Shown: one piece after another, positions 38,271-48,226 of the stretch
Position numbering within the stretch: the first letter of the stretch is position 1
Layout: every line of letters begins with the position of its first letter
Assembly (NCBI RefSeq): GCF_006442815.1
Contig: NZ_VFVL01000012.1
Coordinates: 89,965 to 153,964 of the forward strand
DNA from: Mesorhizobium sp. B2-4-3
GTDB taxonomy: Bacteria; Pseudomonadota; Alphaproteobacteria; Rhizobiales; Rhizobiaceae
DNA length: 64,000 nt
Reading direction: 5' to 3'
Translations under genes and position numbers: made by a program
Notes under the pieces: generated by a model
The model's database searches: none
The model's input: only the letters and a program-made list of their open reading frames with translations
What the model was told of the DNA's origin: nothing

Positions 38271-38294
38271 CGATCGGGTCTTTCAACCCGATCG
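38271..38294 (+). other. Second hairpin in the nuoI-nuoJ gap
   Basis: The perfect 9-bp stem CGATCGGGT / ACCCGATCG has a CTTTCA loop, about 100 bp before the nuoJ start. There is no T-run, so read-through is expected. It could affect differential expression or message stability between nuoA-I and nuoJ-N. Confidence 0.55.
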
Positions 38295-38396
38295 GAACAT
38301 GCGCTAGGAACACGCGGCTTCGGTACCGGATGCGGAACCAAGCCCGAGACAACGGAGAGGGCGAATGTCCAATCCGACAGGAACCCGGGGGAACCC

Positions 38397-39017
38397 ATGC
38401 TGAGTGGACTAGAGGCGGCCTTTTTCTACCTCTTCGCCTTTATCGCCGTGGCGTCGGCCTTCATGGTCATTTCGTCGCGCAACCCCGTGCATTCCGTGCT
38501 GTTCCTGATCCTCACCTTCTTCAACGCCGCGGGGCTGTTCATGCTGACCGGCGCCGAGTTCCTGGCGATGATCCTGCTGGTCGTCTACGTCGGCGCGGTC
38601 ATGGTGCTGTTCCTGTTCGTCGTCATGATGCTCGACGTCGACTTCGCCGAGATGAAGCAGGGCGCGCTGCAATACGCGCCGATCGGCGCGCTGGTCGGGC
38701 TGATCCTGGCGGCGGAACTGATCGTCGTGCTCGGCGGCTACACATTCGCGCCGCAGCTTGCCTCGACGGTCGCCAAGGCAACGCCGGATCTCGCCACGCG
38801 CTCCAACACGGCGGCGCTCGGCGACATCCTCTATACGGACTACCTCTATTATTTCCAGATTTCCGGCCTGGTGCTGCTGGTCGCCATGATCGGCGCCATC
38901 GTCTTGACGCTACGCCACAAGGAAGGCGTCAAGCGGCAGTCGATCGCCGCGCAGGTCGGCCGCACGCCGGCGACGGGCATGGAAATCCGCAAGGTCAAAT
39001 CGGGCGAGGGCATCTGA
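38397..39017 (+). CDS. nuoJ: NADH-quinone oxidoreductase subunit J
   Basis: This 206-residue membrane subunit has five helices. [20 protein letters not shown] and [20 protein letters not shown] contain the pi-bulge helix involved in coupling. The start is ATG 38397. It resumes the operon after a 240-bp gap and is followed within 2 bp by nuoK. Confidence 0.97.
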   Translation: MLSGLEAAFFYLFAFIAVASAFMVISSRNPVHSVLFLILTFFNAAGLFMLTGAEFLAMILLVVYVGAVMVLFLFVVMMLDVDFAEMKQGALQYAPIGALVGLILAAELIVVLGGYTFAPQLASTVAKATPDLATRSNTAALGDILYTDYLYYFQISGLVLLVAMIGAIVLTLRHKEGVKRQSIAAQVGRTPATGMEIRKVKSGEGI

Positions 39018-39018
39018 G

Positions 39019-39327
39019 ATGGTCGTCGGCATTGCACATTACCTGACCGTATCGGCGATCCTATTCACGCTCGGCGTGTTCGGCATCTTCCTGAACCGCC
39101 GCAACATCATCGTCATCCTGATGTCGATCGAGCTCATCCTGCTTGCGGTCAACATCAACTTCGTCGCTTTCTCCGCGGCGCTGCATGACCTCGTCGGACA
39201 GGTCTTCGCCCTGTTCGTGCTGACGGTCGCGGCCGCTGAAGCCGCGATCGGTCTTGCCATTCTTGTCGTCTTCTTCCGCAACCGCGGCTCGATCGCGGTC
39301 GAAGACGTGAGCGCGATGAAGGGTTGA
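39019..39327 (+). CDS. nuoK: NADH-quinone oxidoreductase subunit K
   Basis: This 102-residue three-helix antiporter-like subunit carries two key membrane glutamates, visible in [15 protein letters not shown] and [13 protein letters not shown]. It starts with ATG 39019. It links NuoJ to the pumping arm. Confidence 0.97.
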   Translation: MVVGIAHYLTVSAILFTLGVFGIFLNRRNIIVILMSIELILLAVNINFVAFSAALHDLVGQVFALFVLTVAAAEAAIGLAILVVFFRNRGSIAVEDVSAMKG

Positions 39328-39338
39328 CGGGAACCACC

Positions 39339-41312
39339 ATGTATCAGGCTATCGTCTTCCTTCCGCTGCTTGGCTTCCTGATTGTCGGCCTGTTCGGCAA
39401 TTCGCTCGGCGCCAAGGCTTCCGAATACATCACCTCCGGCTTCCTGCTGATCGCGGCGGTGCTGTCGTGGATCGCGTTCTTCACCGTCGGCTTCGGCCAT
39501 GGCGAGGTGTTCACCGTGCCGGTGCTGCGCTGGATCCAGTCGGGCGGCATCGACGCGTCGTGGGCGCTGAGGATCGATACGCTGACGGTGGTTATGCTGG
39601 TCGTCGTCAACACGGTGTCGGCGCTGGTCCATATCTACTCGATCGGCTACATGCATCACGATCCGAACCGGCCGCGCTTCTTTGCCTATCTGTCGCTGTT
39701 CACCTTCGCCATGCTGATGCTGGTGACGGCCGACAACCTCATCCAGATGTTCTTCGGCTGGGAAGGCGTCGGTCTCGCCTCCTACCTGCTGATCGGCTTC
39801 TGGTACAAGAAGCCCTCGGCCAACGCGGCGGCGATCAAGGCTTTCGTCGTCAACCGTGTCGGCGACTTCGGCTTCGCGCTCGGCATCTTCGGCGTGTTCG
39901 TGCTGTTCGGCTCGGTCAATCTCGGCACCATCTTCGCCAACGCGGCCACCTACCTGACGGCCGAAGGCGCGTCGGCGGGCGCTGCCGTGCTCACTTTCCT
40001 CGGCCATGCGCTCGACAAGCAGTCGGCGCTGACCGTGGTCTGCCTGCTGCTCTTCATGGGCGCCATGGGCAAGTCGGCGCAGGTGCCGCTGCACACCTGG
40101 CTGCCGGACGCGATGGAAGGCCCGACCCCGGTCTCCGCGCTCATCCACGCGGCGACCATGGTGACCGCCGGCGTGTTTATGTTGGCGAGGCTGTCGCCGC
40201 TGTTCGAGCTGTCGCATACGGCGCTGACCGTCGTCACCTTCATCGGCGCCTTCACCGCCTTCTTCGCGGCGACGGTCGGCCTCGTCCAGAACGACATCAA
40301 GCGCGTCATCGCCTATTCGACGTGCTCGCAGCTCGGCTACATGTTCGTGGCGCTCGGCGTCGGCGCCTATGGCGCGGCGATCTTCCATTTGTTCACGCAC
40401 GCCTTCTTCAAGGCGTTGCTGTTCCTCGGCTCCGGCTCGGTCATCCATGCGGTGTCCGACGAGCAGGACATGCGCAAGATGGGCGGCCTTCGCAAGCTGA
40501 TCCCGAAGACTTACTGGATGATGATCATCGGCACGCTGGCGCTGACGGGCGTCGGCATTCCGGCGACGGTGATCGGCACCGCCGGCTTCTTCTCCAAGGA
40601 CGCCATCATCGAGACCTCGTTCGCCAGCCACAATGCGGTCGCCGGGTTCGCCTTTATCCTGCTCGTGGTCGCCGCCTGCTTCACCAGCTTCTATTCGTGG
40701 CGGCTGATCTTCATGACCTTCCACGGCGAGCCGCGCGCCAGCCACGAGGTCATGCACCATGTTCACGAATCGCCGCCAGTGATGCTGGTGCCGCTCTATG
40801 TGTTGGCCGCCGGCGCGCTGTTTGCGGGCATCATCTTCCACAGCGCCTTCATCGGCGAAGGCTATGGCGAGTTCTGGAAGGCGTCGCTGTTCACGCTGGC
40901 GGACAACCACATCCTGCACGAGATCCACGAGTTGCCGCTCTGGGTGGAACTGGCGCCCTTCGTCGCCATGGTGATCGGCCTGCTGGTCGCCTGGCAGTTC
41001 TATATCCGCAAGCCGGAGGCGCCGAAGGAACTGGCGGCTAACCATCGCGGCCTTTACGCCTTCCTGCTCAACAAGTGGTATTTCGACGAGCTCTACGACT
41101 TCCTGTTCGTGCAGCCGGCCAAGCGCCTCGGCCGGTTCCTGTGGAAGACCGGTGACGGCGCCATCATCGACGGCCTCGGCCCCGACGGCATTTCGGCGCG
41201 CGTCGTCGACGTCACCAACCGGGTTGTCAAGCTGCAGACCGGCTATCTCTACCACTATGCCTTCGCCATGCTGATCGGCGTGGCCGCTCTCGTCACCTGG
41301 ATGATGCTCTGA
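39339..41312 (+). CDS. nuoL: NADH-quinone oxidoreductase subunit L
   Basis: This antiporter-like subunit of about 657 residues is the most distal proton channel; its C-terminus forms the long lateral helix. [18 protein letters not shown] has the conserved acidic residue, and [20 protein letters not shown] is the signature lysine/His region. The start is ATG 39339 ([12 protein letters not shown]); an upstream TTG at 39324 is less likely. The stop overlaps nuoM. Confidence 0.97.
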   Translation: MYQAIVFLPLLGFLIVGLFGNSLGAKASEYITSGFLLIAAVLSWIAFFTVGFGHGEVFTVPVLRWIQSGGIDASWALRIDTLTVVMLVVVNTVSALVHIYSIGYMHHDPNRPRFFAYLSLFTFAMLMLVTADNLIQMFFGWEGVGLASYLLIGFWYKKPSANAAAIKAFVVNRVGDFGFALGIFGVFVLFGSVNLGTIFANAATYLTAEGASAGAAVLTFLGHALDKQSALTVVCLLLFMGAMGKSAQVPLHTWLPDAMEGPTPVSALIHAATMVTAGVFMLARLSPLFELSHTALTVVTFIGAFTAFFAATVGLVQNDIKRVIAYSTCSQLGYMFVALGVGAYGAAIFHLFTHAFFKALLFLGSGSVIHAVSDEQDMRKMGGLRKLIPKTYWMMIIGTLALTGVGIPATVIGTAGFFSKDAIIETSFASHNAVAGFAFILLVVAACFTSFYSWRLIFMTFHGEPRASHEVMHHVHESPPVMLVPLYVLAAGALFAGIIFHSAFIGEGYGEFWKASLFTLADNHILHEIHELPLWVELAPFVAMVIGLLVAWQFYIRKPEAPKELAANHRGLYAFLLNKWYFDELYDFLFVQPAKRLGRFLWKTGDGAIIDGLGPDGISARVVDVTNRVVKLQTGYLYHYAFAMLIGVAALVTWMML

Positions 41313-42817
41313 TGACCGACTGGCCAATCCTCTCGCTGGTCACCTTCCTGCCGCTGGTTGGTGTTCTGCTCATCCTGTTCATCAGCGACGACAGCGAAAA
41401 CGCGCGCCGCAACATCCGCGCCATCGCCTTCATCACGACGGCGTTCACCTTCGTGGTCTCGCTGTTCATCTGGACGGGCTTCGACAATTCGCAGGCCGGC
41501 TTCCAGTTCGTCGAGAAGCACGCCTGGCTGGATTCGGGCATCTCCTATCACATGGGGGTCGATGGCATCTCGATGCTGTTCGTCATCCTGACGACCTTCC
41601 TGATGCCGTTCTGCATTCTCGCTTCGTGGGAAGCGATCGAGAAGCGGGTCAAGGCCTATATGATCGCCTTCCTGATCCTCGAGACGCTGATGATCGGCGT
41701 GTTCTGCGCGCTCGACATCGTCTTGTTCTACGTCTTCTTCGAGGCTGGCCTGATCCCGATGTTCATCATCATCGGTGTCTGGGGCGGCAAGCGGCGCGTC
41801 TATGCCTCGTTCAAGTTCTTCCTCTACACGCTCGCCGGCTCGGTGCTGATGCTGCTCGCCATCATGGCGATGTTCTTCCAGTCGGGCACCACCGATATCC
41901 CGACGCTTCTGACGCATAATTTCCCGGCCAGCATGCAGACCTGGCTGTGGCTCGCCTTCTTCGCCTCCTTCGCGGTGAAGATGCCGATGTGGCCGGTGCA
42001 CACCTGGCTGCCCGACGCCCATGTCGAAGCGCCGACGGCAGGCTCGGTGATCCTGGCCGCCATCCTGCTGAAGATGGGCGGGTACGGCTTCCTGCGCTTC
42101 TCGCTGCCGATGTTCCCGGAGGCGTCGGCGATGTTCGCGCCGCTGGTGTTCACGCTCTCTGTCGTCGCCATCATCTACACCTCGCTCGTGGCGCTGATGC
42201 AGGAGGACATGAAGAAACTGATCGCCTATTCGTCGGTCGCCCATATGGGCTTCGTCACCATGGGCATCTTCGCGATGAACCAGGAAGGCGTGCAGGGCGC
42301 GATCTTCCAGATGCTCAGCCACGGCCTCGTCTCGGGTGCGCTGTTCCTGTGCGTCGGCGTCATCTACGACCGCATGCATACGCGCGAGATCGACGCCTAT
42401 GGCGGCCTCGTCAACAACATGCCGAAATACGCGACCGTGTTCATGATCTTCACCATGGCCAATGTCGGCCTGCCGGGCACCAGCGGCTTCGTCGGCGAAT
42501 TCCTGACCATGCTCGGCGTGTTCAAGGTCAACACCTGGGTGGCGTTCTTCGCCGCCACCGGCGTCATCCTGTCGGCGGCCTATGCGCTGTGGCTCTATCG
42601 CCGGGTGATCTTCGGCGCGCTGAGCAAGGACAGCCTGAAGAACCTGCTCGACCTTTCGCCGCGCGAGAAGGCGATCGTCTACCCGCTGGTGGTGCTGGTG
42701 ATCTTCTTCGGCGTCTATCCGGCGCCGGTGTTCGACGCCACGACGCAGTCGGTCAAGGCGCTCGTCACCAACGTCACCGCATCCATCAATTCCGCGCAGA
42801 CCGCGGCGGCGAACTGA
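41312..42817 (+). CDS. nuoM: NADH-quinone oxidoreductase subunit M
   Basis: This 501-residue antiporter-like proton-pumping subunit has about 14 helices. [20 protein letters not shown] and [20 protein letters not shown] are diagnostic, as is [18 protein letters not shown]. The start ATG 41312 overlaps the nuoL stop. Confidence 0.98.
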   Translation: MTDWPILSLVTFLPLVGVLLILFISDDSENARRNIRAIAFITTAFTFVVSLFIWTGFDNSQAGFQFVEKHAWLDSGISYHMGVDGISMLFVILTTFLMPFCILASWEAIEKRVKAYMIAFLILETLMIGVFCALDIVLFYVFFEAGLIPMFIIIGVWGGKRRVYASFKFFLYTLAGSVLMLLAIMAMFFQSGTTDIPTLLTHNFPASMQTWLWLAFFASFAVKMPMWPVHTWLPDAHVEAPTAGSVILAAILLKMGGYGFLRFSLPMFPEASAMFAPLVFTLSVVAIIYTSLVALMQEDMKKLIAYSSVAHMGFVTMGIFAMNQEGVQGAIFQMLSHGLVSGALFLCVGVIYDRMHTREIDAYGGLVNNMPKYATVFMIFTMANVGLPGTSGFVGEFLTMLGVFKVNTWVAFFAATGVILSAAYALWLYRRVIFGALSKDSLKNLLDLSPREKAIVYPLVVLVIFFGVYPAPVFDATTQSVKALVTNVTASINSAQTAAAN

Positions 42818-42831
42818 CTGGGGAATAGACC

Positions 42832-44268
42832 ATGACGCCGGACCTTCTCTCCAGCCTTTCGCTCTCGACGCCGGAACTGATCCTGGCCGTCGGCGCGCTG
42901 GTGCTCCTGATGATCGGAGCCTATTCGCGCTCCAACAACACCATGACCGTGACCGGGCTGGCCGTCATCGTGCTGGTGGTGGCCGGCCTGTGGCTCGCCT
43001 TCTCCGGCGGCCGGGGCGATGCCTATGGCGGCGCCTTCGTCCAGGATTCCTTCAGCGCCTTCATGAAGATGCTGGCGCTGATCGGCTCGGCGGTGACGCT
43101 GGTCATGTCGATGCGCTTTGCCCGCCAGGAACATTTCGACAAGTTCGAATTCCCGGTTCTTATCCTGCTCTGCACGCTCGGCATGCTGTTGATGATCTCG
43201 GCCAATGGCATGATCGGGCTCTATCTCGGGCTCGAGCTGCAGTCGCTGGCGATCTACGTGCTCGCGGCGATCAACCGCGACAATCTGCGTTCGACCGAGG
43301 CGGGCCTGAAATATTTCGTCCTCGGCGCGCTGTCGTCGGGCATGCTGCTCTACGGCATCAGCCTCGTCTACGGCTACACCGGCAACACCGGCTTCCAGGA
43401 GATCGCGACGGCGCTCTCCGGCGGCGAGCGCCAGCTCGGTCTTGTCTTCGGCCTGGTGTTCGTGCTCGCCGGCCTTGCCTTCAAGATCTCGGCCGTGCCG
43501 TTCCATATGTGGACGCCGGACGTCTACGAGGGCGCGCCGACGCCGATCACCGCCTTCCTGGCAGCAGCTCCGAAGATGGCGGCGATGGCGCTGATCGTGC
43601 GCGTCACCATGGGAGCCTTCAAGCCGATCGCATCGGACTGGCAGCAGATCGTCGTCTTCATCTCGATCGCCTCGATGGCGCTCGGCGCCTTCGCGGCCAT
43701 CGGCCAGACCAACATCAAGCGCCTGATGGCGTATTCCTCGATCGGCCATATGGGCTACGCGCTGGTCGGCCTTGCCGCCAACAGCCAGGCCGGCGTGCGC
43801 GGCGTCGCCATCTACATGCTGATCTATCTGGTGATGACGCTGGGCACCTTCGCCTTCATCCTCGCCATGCGGCGCAAGGAGGGCAATGTCGAGCAGATCA
43901 GCGATCTAGCCGGCCTTTCCTCGACCAACCCGATCATGGCCACCATCCTCACCATCCTGATGTTCTCGCTGGCCGGTATTCCGCCGCTCGCGGGTTTCTG
44001 GGGGAAGTGGTACGTGTTCCTCGCCGCCATCAACGCGCATCTCTACGCGCTAGCGATCATCGGCGTGCTGGCCTCGGTGGTGGGCGCCTACTACTATCTG
44101 CGCATCATCAAGATCATGTGGTTTGACGAGCCGGTCGGCGGTTTCGTGCCGATGGCCAGCGAGCTGCGCCTTGTGCTCGGCGTCAGCGGCGCCTTCGTGC
44201 TGTTCTATGTGCTGATCGGCGGGCCGATCGGCAGCTATGCCGAAGCCGCCGCCAAGACCTTCTTCTGA
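42832..44268 (+). CDS. nuoN: NADH-quinone oxidoreductase subunit N
   Basis: This 478-residue third antiporter-like subunit closes the complex I operon. [38 protein letters not shown] and [18 protein letters not shown] are conserved. birA begins 4 bp after the stop, so the operon probably continues into it. Confidence 0.98.
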   Translation: MTPDLLSSLSLSTPELILAVGALVLLMIGAYSRSNNTMTVTGLAVIVLVVAGLWLAFSGGRGDAYGGAFVQDSFSAFMKMLALIGSAVTLVMSMRFARQEHFDKFEFPVLILLCTLGMLLMISANGMIGLYLGLELQSLAIYVLAAINRDNLRSTEAGLKYFVLGALSSGMLLYGISLVYGYTGNTGFQEIATALSGGERQLGLVFGLVFVLAGLAFKISAVPFHMWTPDVYEGAPTPITAFLAAAPKMAAMALIVRVTMGAFKPIASDWQQIVVFISIASMALGAFAAIGQTNIKRLMAYSSIGHMGYALVGLAANSQAGVRGVAIYMLIYLVMTLGTFAFILAMRRKEGNVEQISDLAGLSSTNPIMATILTILMFSLAGIPPLAGFWGKWYVFLAAINAHLYALAIIGVLASVVGAYYYLRIIKIMWFDEPVGGFVPMASELRLVLGVSGAFVLFYVLIGGPIGSYAEAAAKTFF

Positions 44269-44272
44269 CGGG

Positions 44273-45094
44273 ATGGCATTTCGGCTGGCTCCAACCGCCG
44301 CGTCGGAGGGGTTCCGGCTCGAAGCGCATGACAGCGTCGGCTCGACCAACGCGCTGGCGCTGGAACACGCGCGTGCCGGCGATCCCGGCAAGCTCTGGGT
44401 CGTTTCGAAGAAGCAGGAAAGCGGCCGCGGCCGCCGTGGCCGTGTCTGGGCCACGCCCGAAGGCAATCTTGCGGCGACGCTGCTGCTGGTTCCGGGCGGC
44501 GAGTTGCGGCTTGCCGCGACGCTCGGCTTCGTCGCGGGGCTGGCGCTGGCCGACGCGCTCGACGCCGTCGTGCCGAAGGGCCGGATCGCCGTCGCCTTGG
44601 ATGGCGCGAGCAGGGGCCGCAACCGCTTCGAGCTGAAATGGCCGAACGACGTGCTGGCCTCGGGCGCCAAGCTTGCCGGCATATTGCTGGAATCGGCGAT
44701 GCTGGAAGGCGGCCGCTTCGCGGTTGCCGTCGGCATCGGCGTCAATGTCGTGGCCTATCCGGAAGATCTGCCCTATCCGGCGACGTCGCTGCAGGCATTG
44801 GGCGCCGGGTGCGACGCCGAAACCCTGTTCCTGGCGCTTTCAGATGCCTGGAGCGAGAATGCCCGGATGTGGGATGACGGGCGCGGGCTCGATGCCATCA
44901 GAAAGCGCTGGCTTGGCCGCGCAGCGGGCCTCGGCGGCGAGGTTGCCGTCAGAATTGACGGCAATGTGGTGCGTGGCGTCTTCGAGACCATTGACGAGGA
45001 CTGCCGTTTCGTGATCCGCGACGATGAGGGATCGGTTTTGACGATCGCAGCCGGCGACGTGCATTTCGGCGCTGTCGCCTCGGCCCGGGTGTAA
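44273..45094 (+). CDS. birA: Biotin-[acetyl-CoA-carboxylase] ligase
   Basis: This 273-residue biotin protein ligase activates biotin as biotinyl-AMP and transfers it to carboxyl carrier proteins. HDSVGSTNALALEHA, QESGRGRRGRVWATPEGNLA (the biotinyl-AMP loop) and LKWPNDVLASGAKLAGILLE are the catalytic signatures. There is no N-terminal helix-turn-helix, so unlike E. coli BirA it is not a repressor. The start is ATG 44273, 4 bp after nuoN. Confidence 0.94.
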   Translation: MAFRLAPTAASEGFRLEAHDSVGSTNALALEHARAGDPGKLWVVSKKQESGRGRRGRVWATPEGNLAATLLLVPGGELRLAATLGFVAGLALADALDAVVPKGRIAVALDGASRGRNRFELKWPNDVLASGAKLAGILLESAMLEGGRFAVAVGIGVNVVAYPEDLPYPATSLQALGAGCDAETLFLALSDAWSENARMWDDGRGLDAIRKRWLGRAAGLGGEVAVRIDGNVVRGVFETIDEDCRFVIRDDEGSVLTIAAGDVHFGAVASARV

Positions 45095-45102
45095 TCTTGT
45101 TT

Positions 45103-45152
45103 AGCGCAATTCCGGACGGAAAACCGTGACATGCATTTCCCGGAATTGCTCC
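45103..45152. repeat. Palindromic repeat between birA and rnj
   Basis: The perfect arms GCAATTCCGG (45106-45115) and CCGGAATTGC (45140-45149) flank a centre containing ACGGAAAACCGTGAC. It is a common rhizobial GCGCAATTCCGG-type element; a degenerate relative is at 10578-10613. It may serve as the transcription end of birA. Confidence 0.7.
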
Positions 45153-45188
45153 AACGGCTTGGTCTGACGGCCAGGAAGGAAAGAATTC

Positions 45189-46859
45189 ATGGCGAATAAG
45201 GAAAACGCCGAGCTCGTTTTCGCGCCGCTGGGCGGGGTTGGCGAGATCGGCATGAACTTCGCCCTTTACGGCTATGGGCCCGCCGACGCGCGCGAGTGGA
45301 TCATCGTCGACGTCGGCGTCACGTTCCCCGACAGCGCGCATCCCGGCGTCGATCTCATCCTGCCCGATACGCGCTTCATTGAGGAGAATATCGACGGCCT
45401 GCGCGGCATCGTCATCACCCACGCGCATGAGGACCATTACGGCGCGCTGCTCGATATCTGGCCGAAGCTCAAGGCGCCGGTCTGGATGACACCGTTCACC
45501 GCCGGCCTGCTCGAGGCCAAGCGGCAGGGCGAGCAGGGCGCGCCAAAGATTCCGGCGTCGATCTACCGGGCCGGCGAGAAATTCACCATCGGACCTTTCG
45601 AGATCGAAGCTATCCCGGTCGCTCACTCCATCCCCGAGCCGATGTCGCTGGCGATCACCACGCCAGCCGGCACCGTCATCCACACCGGCGACTGGAAGAT
45701 AGACCCGGAACCGACGATCGGCCCGAAGACCGACGAGGCGCGTTTCCGCGCCTATGGCGACAAGGGCGTGCTGGCGCTGATCTGCGATTCCACCAATGCG
45801 TTGAGGGAAGGGGAGTCGCCCTCGGAAGTCGCGGTCGGCGAAGGCCTCAAGGGCGTCATCGAGAAGGCCAAGGGGCGCGTTGCCGTCACCACCTTCTCCT
45901 CCAATGTCGGGCGCATCGTCTCGATCGCCAGGGCGGCACGCGATGCCGGCCGGCAGTGCCTGGTGCTCGGCCGCTCGCTGAAGCGCGTCATCGATGTGGC
46001 GGGCGAGCTCGGCTACATGGACGGCCTTCCGGAGTTCATCGCCGAGGAGGACTACGGCTTTATCCCGCGCGAGAACCTGGTGATCATCTGCACCGGCAGC
46101 CAGGGCGAGCCGCTGGCAGCGCTTGCAAAACTTTCGCGCGACGAGATGAAGTCGGTGGCGCTGACGGCCGGCGACACGGTGGTATTTTCCTCGCGCACCA
46201 TTCCCGGCAACGAGAAGGCGATCCTCGAGATCAAGAACCGGCTGATCGATCTCGGGATGAAGATCATCGAGGACGGCGACGCGCTGGTGCATGTCTCCGG
46301 CCATCCGCGCCGCAGCGAGTTGCGCAAGATGTATGAATGGGTGCGGCCGCGGATCGGCGTTCCCGTGCATGGCGAGGCGGCGCATCTGGTGGCGCAGGGC
46401 TCGCTGATGTCGATGTCGGGCATCGGCCAGGTGGCGCAGGTGCGCGACGGCGACATGCTGAGGCTCTGGCCGGGGCCGGCGACGATCATCGATCAGGTGC
46501 CGTTCGGGCGGCTCTACAAGGATGGCTCGCTGATCGGCACCGACCAGGCGATGGGCATACGCGACCGCCGCAAGCTTTCCTTCGCCGGCCATGTCGCGGT
46601 CAATGTCGTGCTCGACGACAAATATGAGCTTGCCGGCGACCCCGACCTGGTGGCGATCGGCGTCGCCGAGGCCGATGCCAGCGGCGAGACGCTGGAAGAC
46701 CTGATGCTCGATGCGGCAATCGGCGCGGTGGACTCCATTCCACGCCAGCGCCGAAAAGACCTCGATCTGGTGCAGGAGGCGGTGCGCCGTGCCGTGCGCG
46801 GCGCCGCCAACGAAGCCTGGGGCAAGAAGCCGCTGGTGACGGTGTTCGTGACCAGGTAG
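45189..46859 (+). CDS. rnj: Ribonuclease J
   Basis: The 556-residue metallo-beta-lactamase/beta-CASP nuclease is an exo/endoribonuclease for mRNA turnover and rRNA maturation, typical of alphaproteobacteria. Metal ligands are in THAHEDH (residues 77-83), HTGDWKID and further HVSGHP in the CASP domain. FSSNVGRIVSIARAA and STNALREGESPSE are family motifs. The start is ATG 45189, preceded by AAGGAAAG. Confidence 0.95.
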   Translation: MANKENAELVFAPLGGVGEIGMNFALYGYGPADAREWIIVDVGVTFPDSAHPGVDLILPDTRFIEENIDGLRGIVITHAHEDHYGALLDIWPKLKAPVWMTPFTAGLLEAKRQGEQGAPKIPASIYRAGEKFTIGPFEIEAIPVAHSIPEPMSLAITTPAGTVIHTGDWKIDPEPTIGPKTDEARFRAYGDKGVLALICDSTNALREGESPSEVAVGEGLKGVIEKAKGRVAVTTFSSNVGRIVSIARAARDAGRQCLVLGRSLKRVIDVAGELGYMDGLPEFIAEEDYGFIPRENLVIICTGSQGEPLAALAKLSRDEMKSVALTAGDTVVFSSRTIPGNEKAILEIKNRLIDLGMKIIEDGDALVHVSGHPRRSELRKMYEWVRPRIGVPVHGEAAHLVAQGSLMSMSGIGQVAQVRDGDMLRLWPGPATIIDQVPFGRLYKDGSLIGTDQAMGIRDRRKLSFAGHVAVNVVLDDKYELAGDPDLVAIGVAEADASGETLEDLMLDAAIGAVDSIPRQRRKDLDLVQEAVRRAVRGAANEAWGKKPLVTVFVTR

Positions 46860-46904
46860 TGAGGGTGAATAGTGAGTGGTGAATGGTGATGTCCGCTGTT
46901 TGGT

Positions 46905-46932
46905 ACCATTCACCATTCACCATTCACCATTC
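46905..46932. repeat. Heptanucleotide tandem repeat, 4 x ACCATTC
   Basis: Four perfect copies of ACCATTC lie upstream of mce, followed by diverging copies (ACTACTG). An inverted counterpart (GTGAATGGTGA, about 46877-46890) lies just before, so the stretch 46858-46953 can fold on itself. It is non-coding, between rnj and mce. Confidence 0.85.
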
Positions 46933-46968
46933 ACTACTGACTACTCACTACTCCCTTGGAGTGAGCCA

Positions 46969-47373
46969 ATGCTCGGACGTCTCAACCATGTCGCGCTTGC
47001 CGTGCCGGATCTGGCCGCGGCAATGGCCGCCTATCGCGATACGCTGGGCGCGCGGTTGAGCGAGCCGCAGGCGCTGCCGGAGCATGGTGTGAGCGTGGCG
47101 TTCGTCGATGTCGGCAACACCAAGATCGAGCTGCTGGAGCCGCTGGGCGAGGCATCGCCCATCGCCGCGTTCCTCGAGAAGAATCCGTCCGGCGGCATGC
47201 ATCACGTCTGCTATGAGGTCGACGATATCCTGGCCGCTCGCGATCATTTGAAGCAAAGCGGCGCGCGTGTGCTGGGCGACGGCAACCCGAAGATCGGCGC
47301 GCATGGCAAGCCGGTGCTGTTCCTACATCCTAAGGATTTCTTCGGCACGCTGGTCGAACTGGAGCAGGCATGA
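46969..47373 (+). CDS. mce: Methylmalonyl-CoA epimerase
   Basis: This 134-residue VOC-fold enzyme interconverts the (S) and (R) forms of methylmalonyl-CoA, feeding the B12-dependent mutase. MLGRLNHVALAVPDL, HGVSVAFVDVGNTKIELLEP and GGMHHVCYEVDDI carry the metal-binding His and Glu residues. The start is ATG 46969, with TTGGAGTGAG upstream. It overlaps the DUF1467 gene by 4 bp. The metabolic link to the cobalamin operon in this window is real but not local. Confidence 0.93.
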   Translation: MLGRLNHVALAVPDLAAAMAAYRDTLGARLSEPQALPEHGVSVAFVDVGNTKIELLEPLGEASPIAAFLEKNPSGGMHHVCYEVDDILAARDHLKQSGARVLGDGNPKIGAHGKPVLFLHPKDFFGTLVELEQA

Positions 47374-47654
47374 ACTGGATTCTGTTCGCCGCGCTGTTTT
47401 TCGTCACCTGGTGGCTGGTGCTGTTCGTTGTTCTTCCGTTCAGCCTGCGCACCCAGGACGACGATCAGGATGTCACGCTTGGCACCGTTTCCAGCGCGCC
47501 GCGCGGCCCGCATATGCTGCGCGCCTTCGCCCGCGCGACGATCGTGACGATAGTCGTGATGGGCATCCTCTACGGCCTGACGATGGGCCTGGGGGTCAGC
47601 TTCGACGACATCATGCGGATCATGCCGGACTTTAGTCCGAACGTCAGTCACTGA
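47370..47654 (+). CDS. DUF1467 small membrane protein
   Basis: This 94-residue protein has two predicted membrane helices (about 3-24 and 53-75) and the conserved motif WWLVLFVVLPFSLRTQDDD, typical of DUF1467 proteins in alphaproteobacteria. Its function is unknown. Its start overlaps the mce stop, and the mce-DUF1467-proS neighbourhood is conserved in rhizobia as I recall it. Confidence 0.85.
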   Translation: MNWILFAALFFVTWWLVLFVVLPFSLRTQDDDQDVTLGTVSSAPRGPHMLRAFARATIVTIVVMGILYGLTMGLGVSFDDIMRIMPDFSPNVSH

Positions 47655-47703
47655 AGCTGAAGATACAGTTCCGCAAGTATTGGGAAGCATACGCCCGCAA
47701 AGG

Positions 47704-47733
47704 TTGAAATCGGAAGCCGGCTTCCGATTTCAA
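47704..47733. other. 30-bp perfect palindrome
   Basis: The left arm TTGAAATCGGAAGCC is followed directly by its exact reverse complement, with no loop and no T-run. It lies 50 bp after the DUF1467 gene, where it could serve as that gene's terminator hairpin or as a protein-binding site. Confidence 0.7.
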
Positions 47734-47790
47734 CGGCTAATCACGCCTTATGCTGTTTGGCAGATGGTTGTGCTAAGAAGATGATTGCAC

Positions 47791-47819
47791 AAAAAAAATG
47801 CAAGGCACGAGGCCTTGCA
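47791..47819 (-). terminator. Intrinsic terminator of the minus-strand sRNA
   Basis: Read on the minus strand, TGCAAGGC - CTCGT - GCCTTGCA is followed by eight T residues. This is a textbook Rho-independent terminator, and no minus-strand protein gene lies upstream of it. It therefore marks the end of a small RNA. Confidence 0.9.
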
Positions 47820-47941
47820 ATTTAAACGCGTCCGATCTGTTTCCGGTGTCCGGCGGCAGCGAATTACCGCGCCTAGATCGCATCCTCCCAAGACTTTGAC
47901 CGCGTAGGAGAGCAGATTTTTCTCCGCCCTCTCGGTTATCG
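47791..47941 (-). ncRNA. Small RNA upstream of proS (candidate alpha-r9 family)
   Basis: A transcript of about 150 nt is inferred from a promoter-like pair on the minus strand, GTGACA (47970-47975) and CTAGTG (47947-47952) with a 17-nt spacer, and from the strong terminator at 47791-47819. Internal hairpins are visible (GGAGA...TCTCC; CCGG-ACA-CCGG). No credible ORF covers it. From memory, the alpha-r9 (Smr9C) sRNA of Sinorhizobium lies in the same neighbourhood near proS and has a similar length. The family name is thus a guess, but an sRNA here is well supported. Confidence 0.72.
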
Positions 47942-47946
47942 GCGCA

Positions 47947-47975
47947 CACTAGACCAAGGCAGGTGAAAATGTCAC
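47947..47975 (-). promoter_or_regulatory. Candidate sRNA promoter
   Basis: Minus-strand -35 GTGACA (47970-47975) and -10 CTAGTG (47947-47952) are separated by 17 nt, close to the alphaproteobacterial sigma-70 consensus (CTTGAC, CTATAT). Transcription would start near 47940. The rest of 47820-48226 holds no other recognised feature apart from the proS leader. Confidence 0.5.
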
Positions 47976-48226
47976 GAAGAATTTTGCCTCGAAACAGGCA
48001 ATATCGTGCTGCACTGCACAATAGTGCGGCAGGGCTTGCTTGTGAATCGATCAAATAGCCATTTGCGGCACTTTGCAGCCAAAATCGCCTTTTTGGTAAG
48101 GTGCAGAAGGCCCGATACTTTGGGGCACTCGGGTTTCCATTCTGCCATGAAATGGCTATGAAGCCGGGGCAAGCAGCCTCGGTTGCGCCGATTCCCGCGC
48201 CGCCATTTTCACTCACGGACCAGTCC

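Noticed and set aside
39039..41327. Long minus-strand open frame of about 760 codons opposite nuoK-nuoL
   Set aside because: It is an artefact of GC-rich codon usage. The encoded protein is low-complexity (Arg, Asp, His, Gln rich), while the plus strand encodes clear NuoK/NuoL.
44949..46916. Minus-strand open frame of about 650 codons opposite RNase J
   Set aside because: It is a shadow of the rnj gene, whose plus-strand protein has all catalytic motifs.
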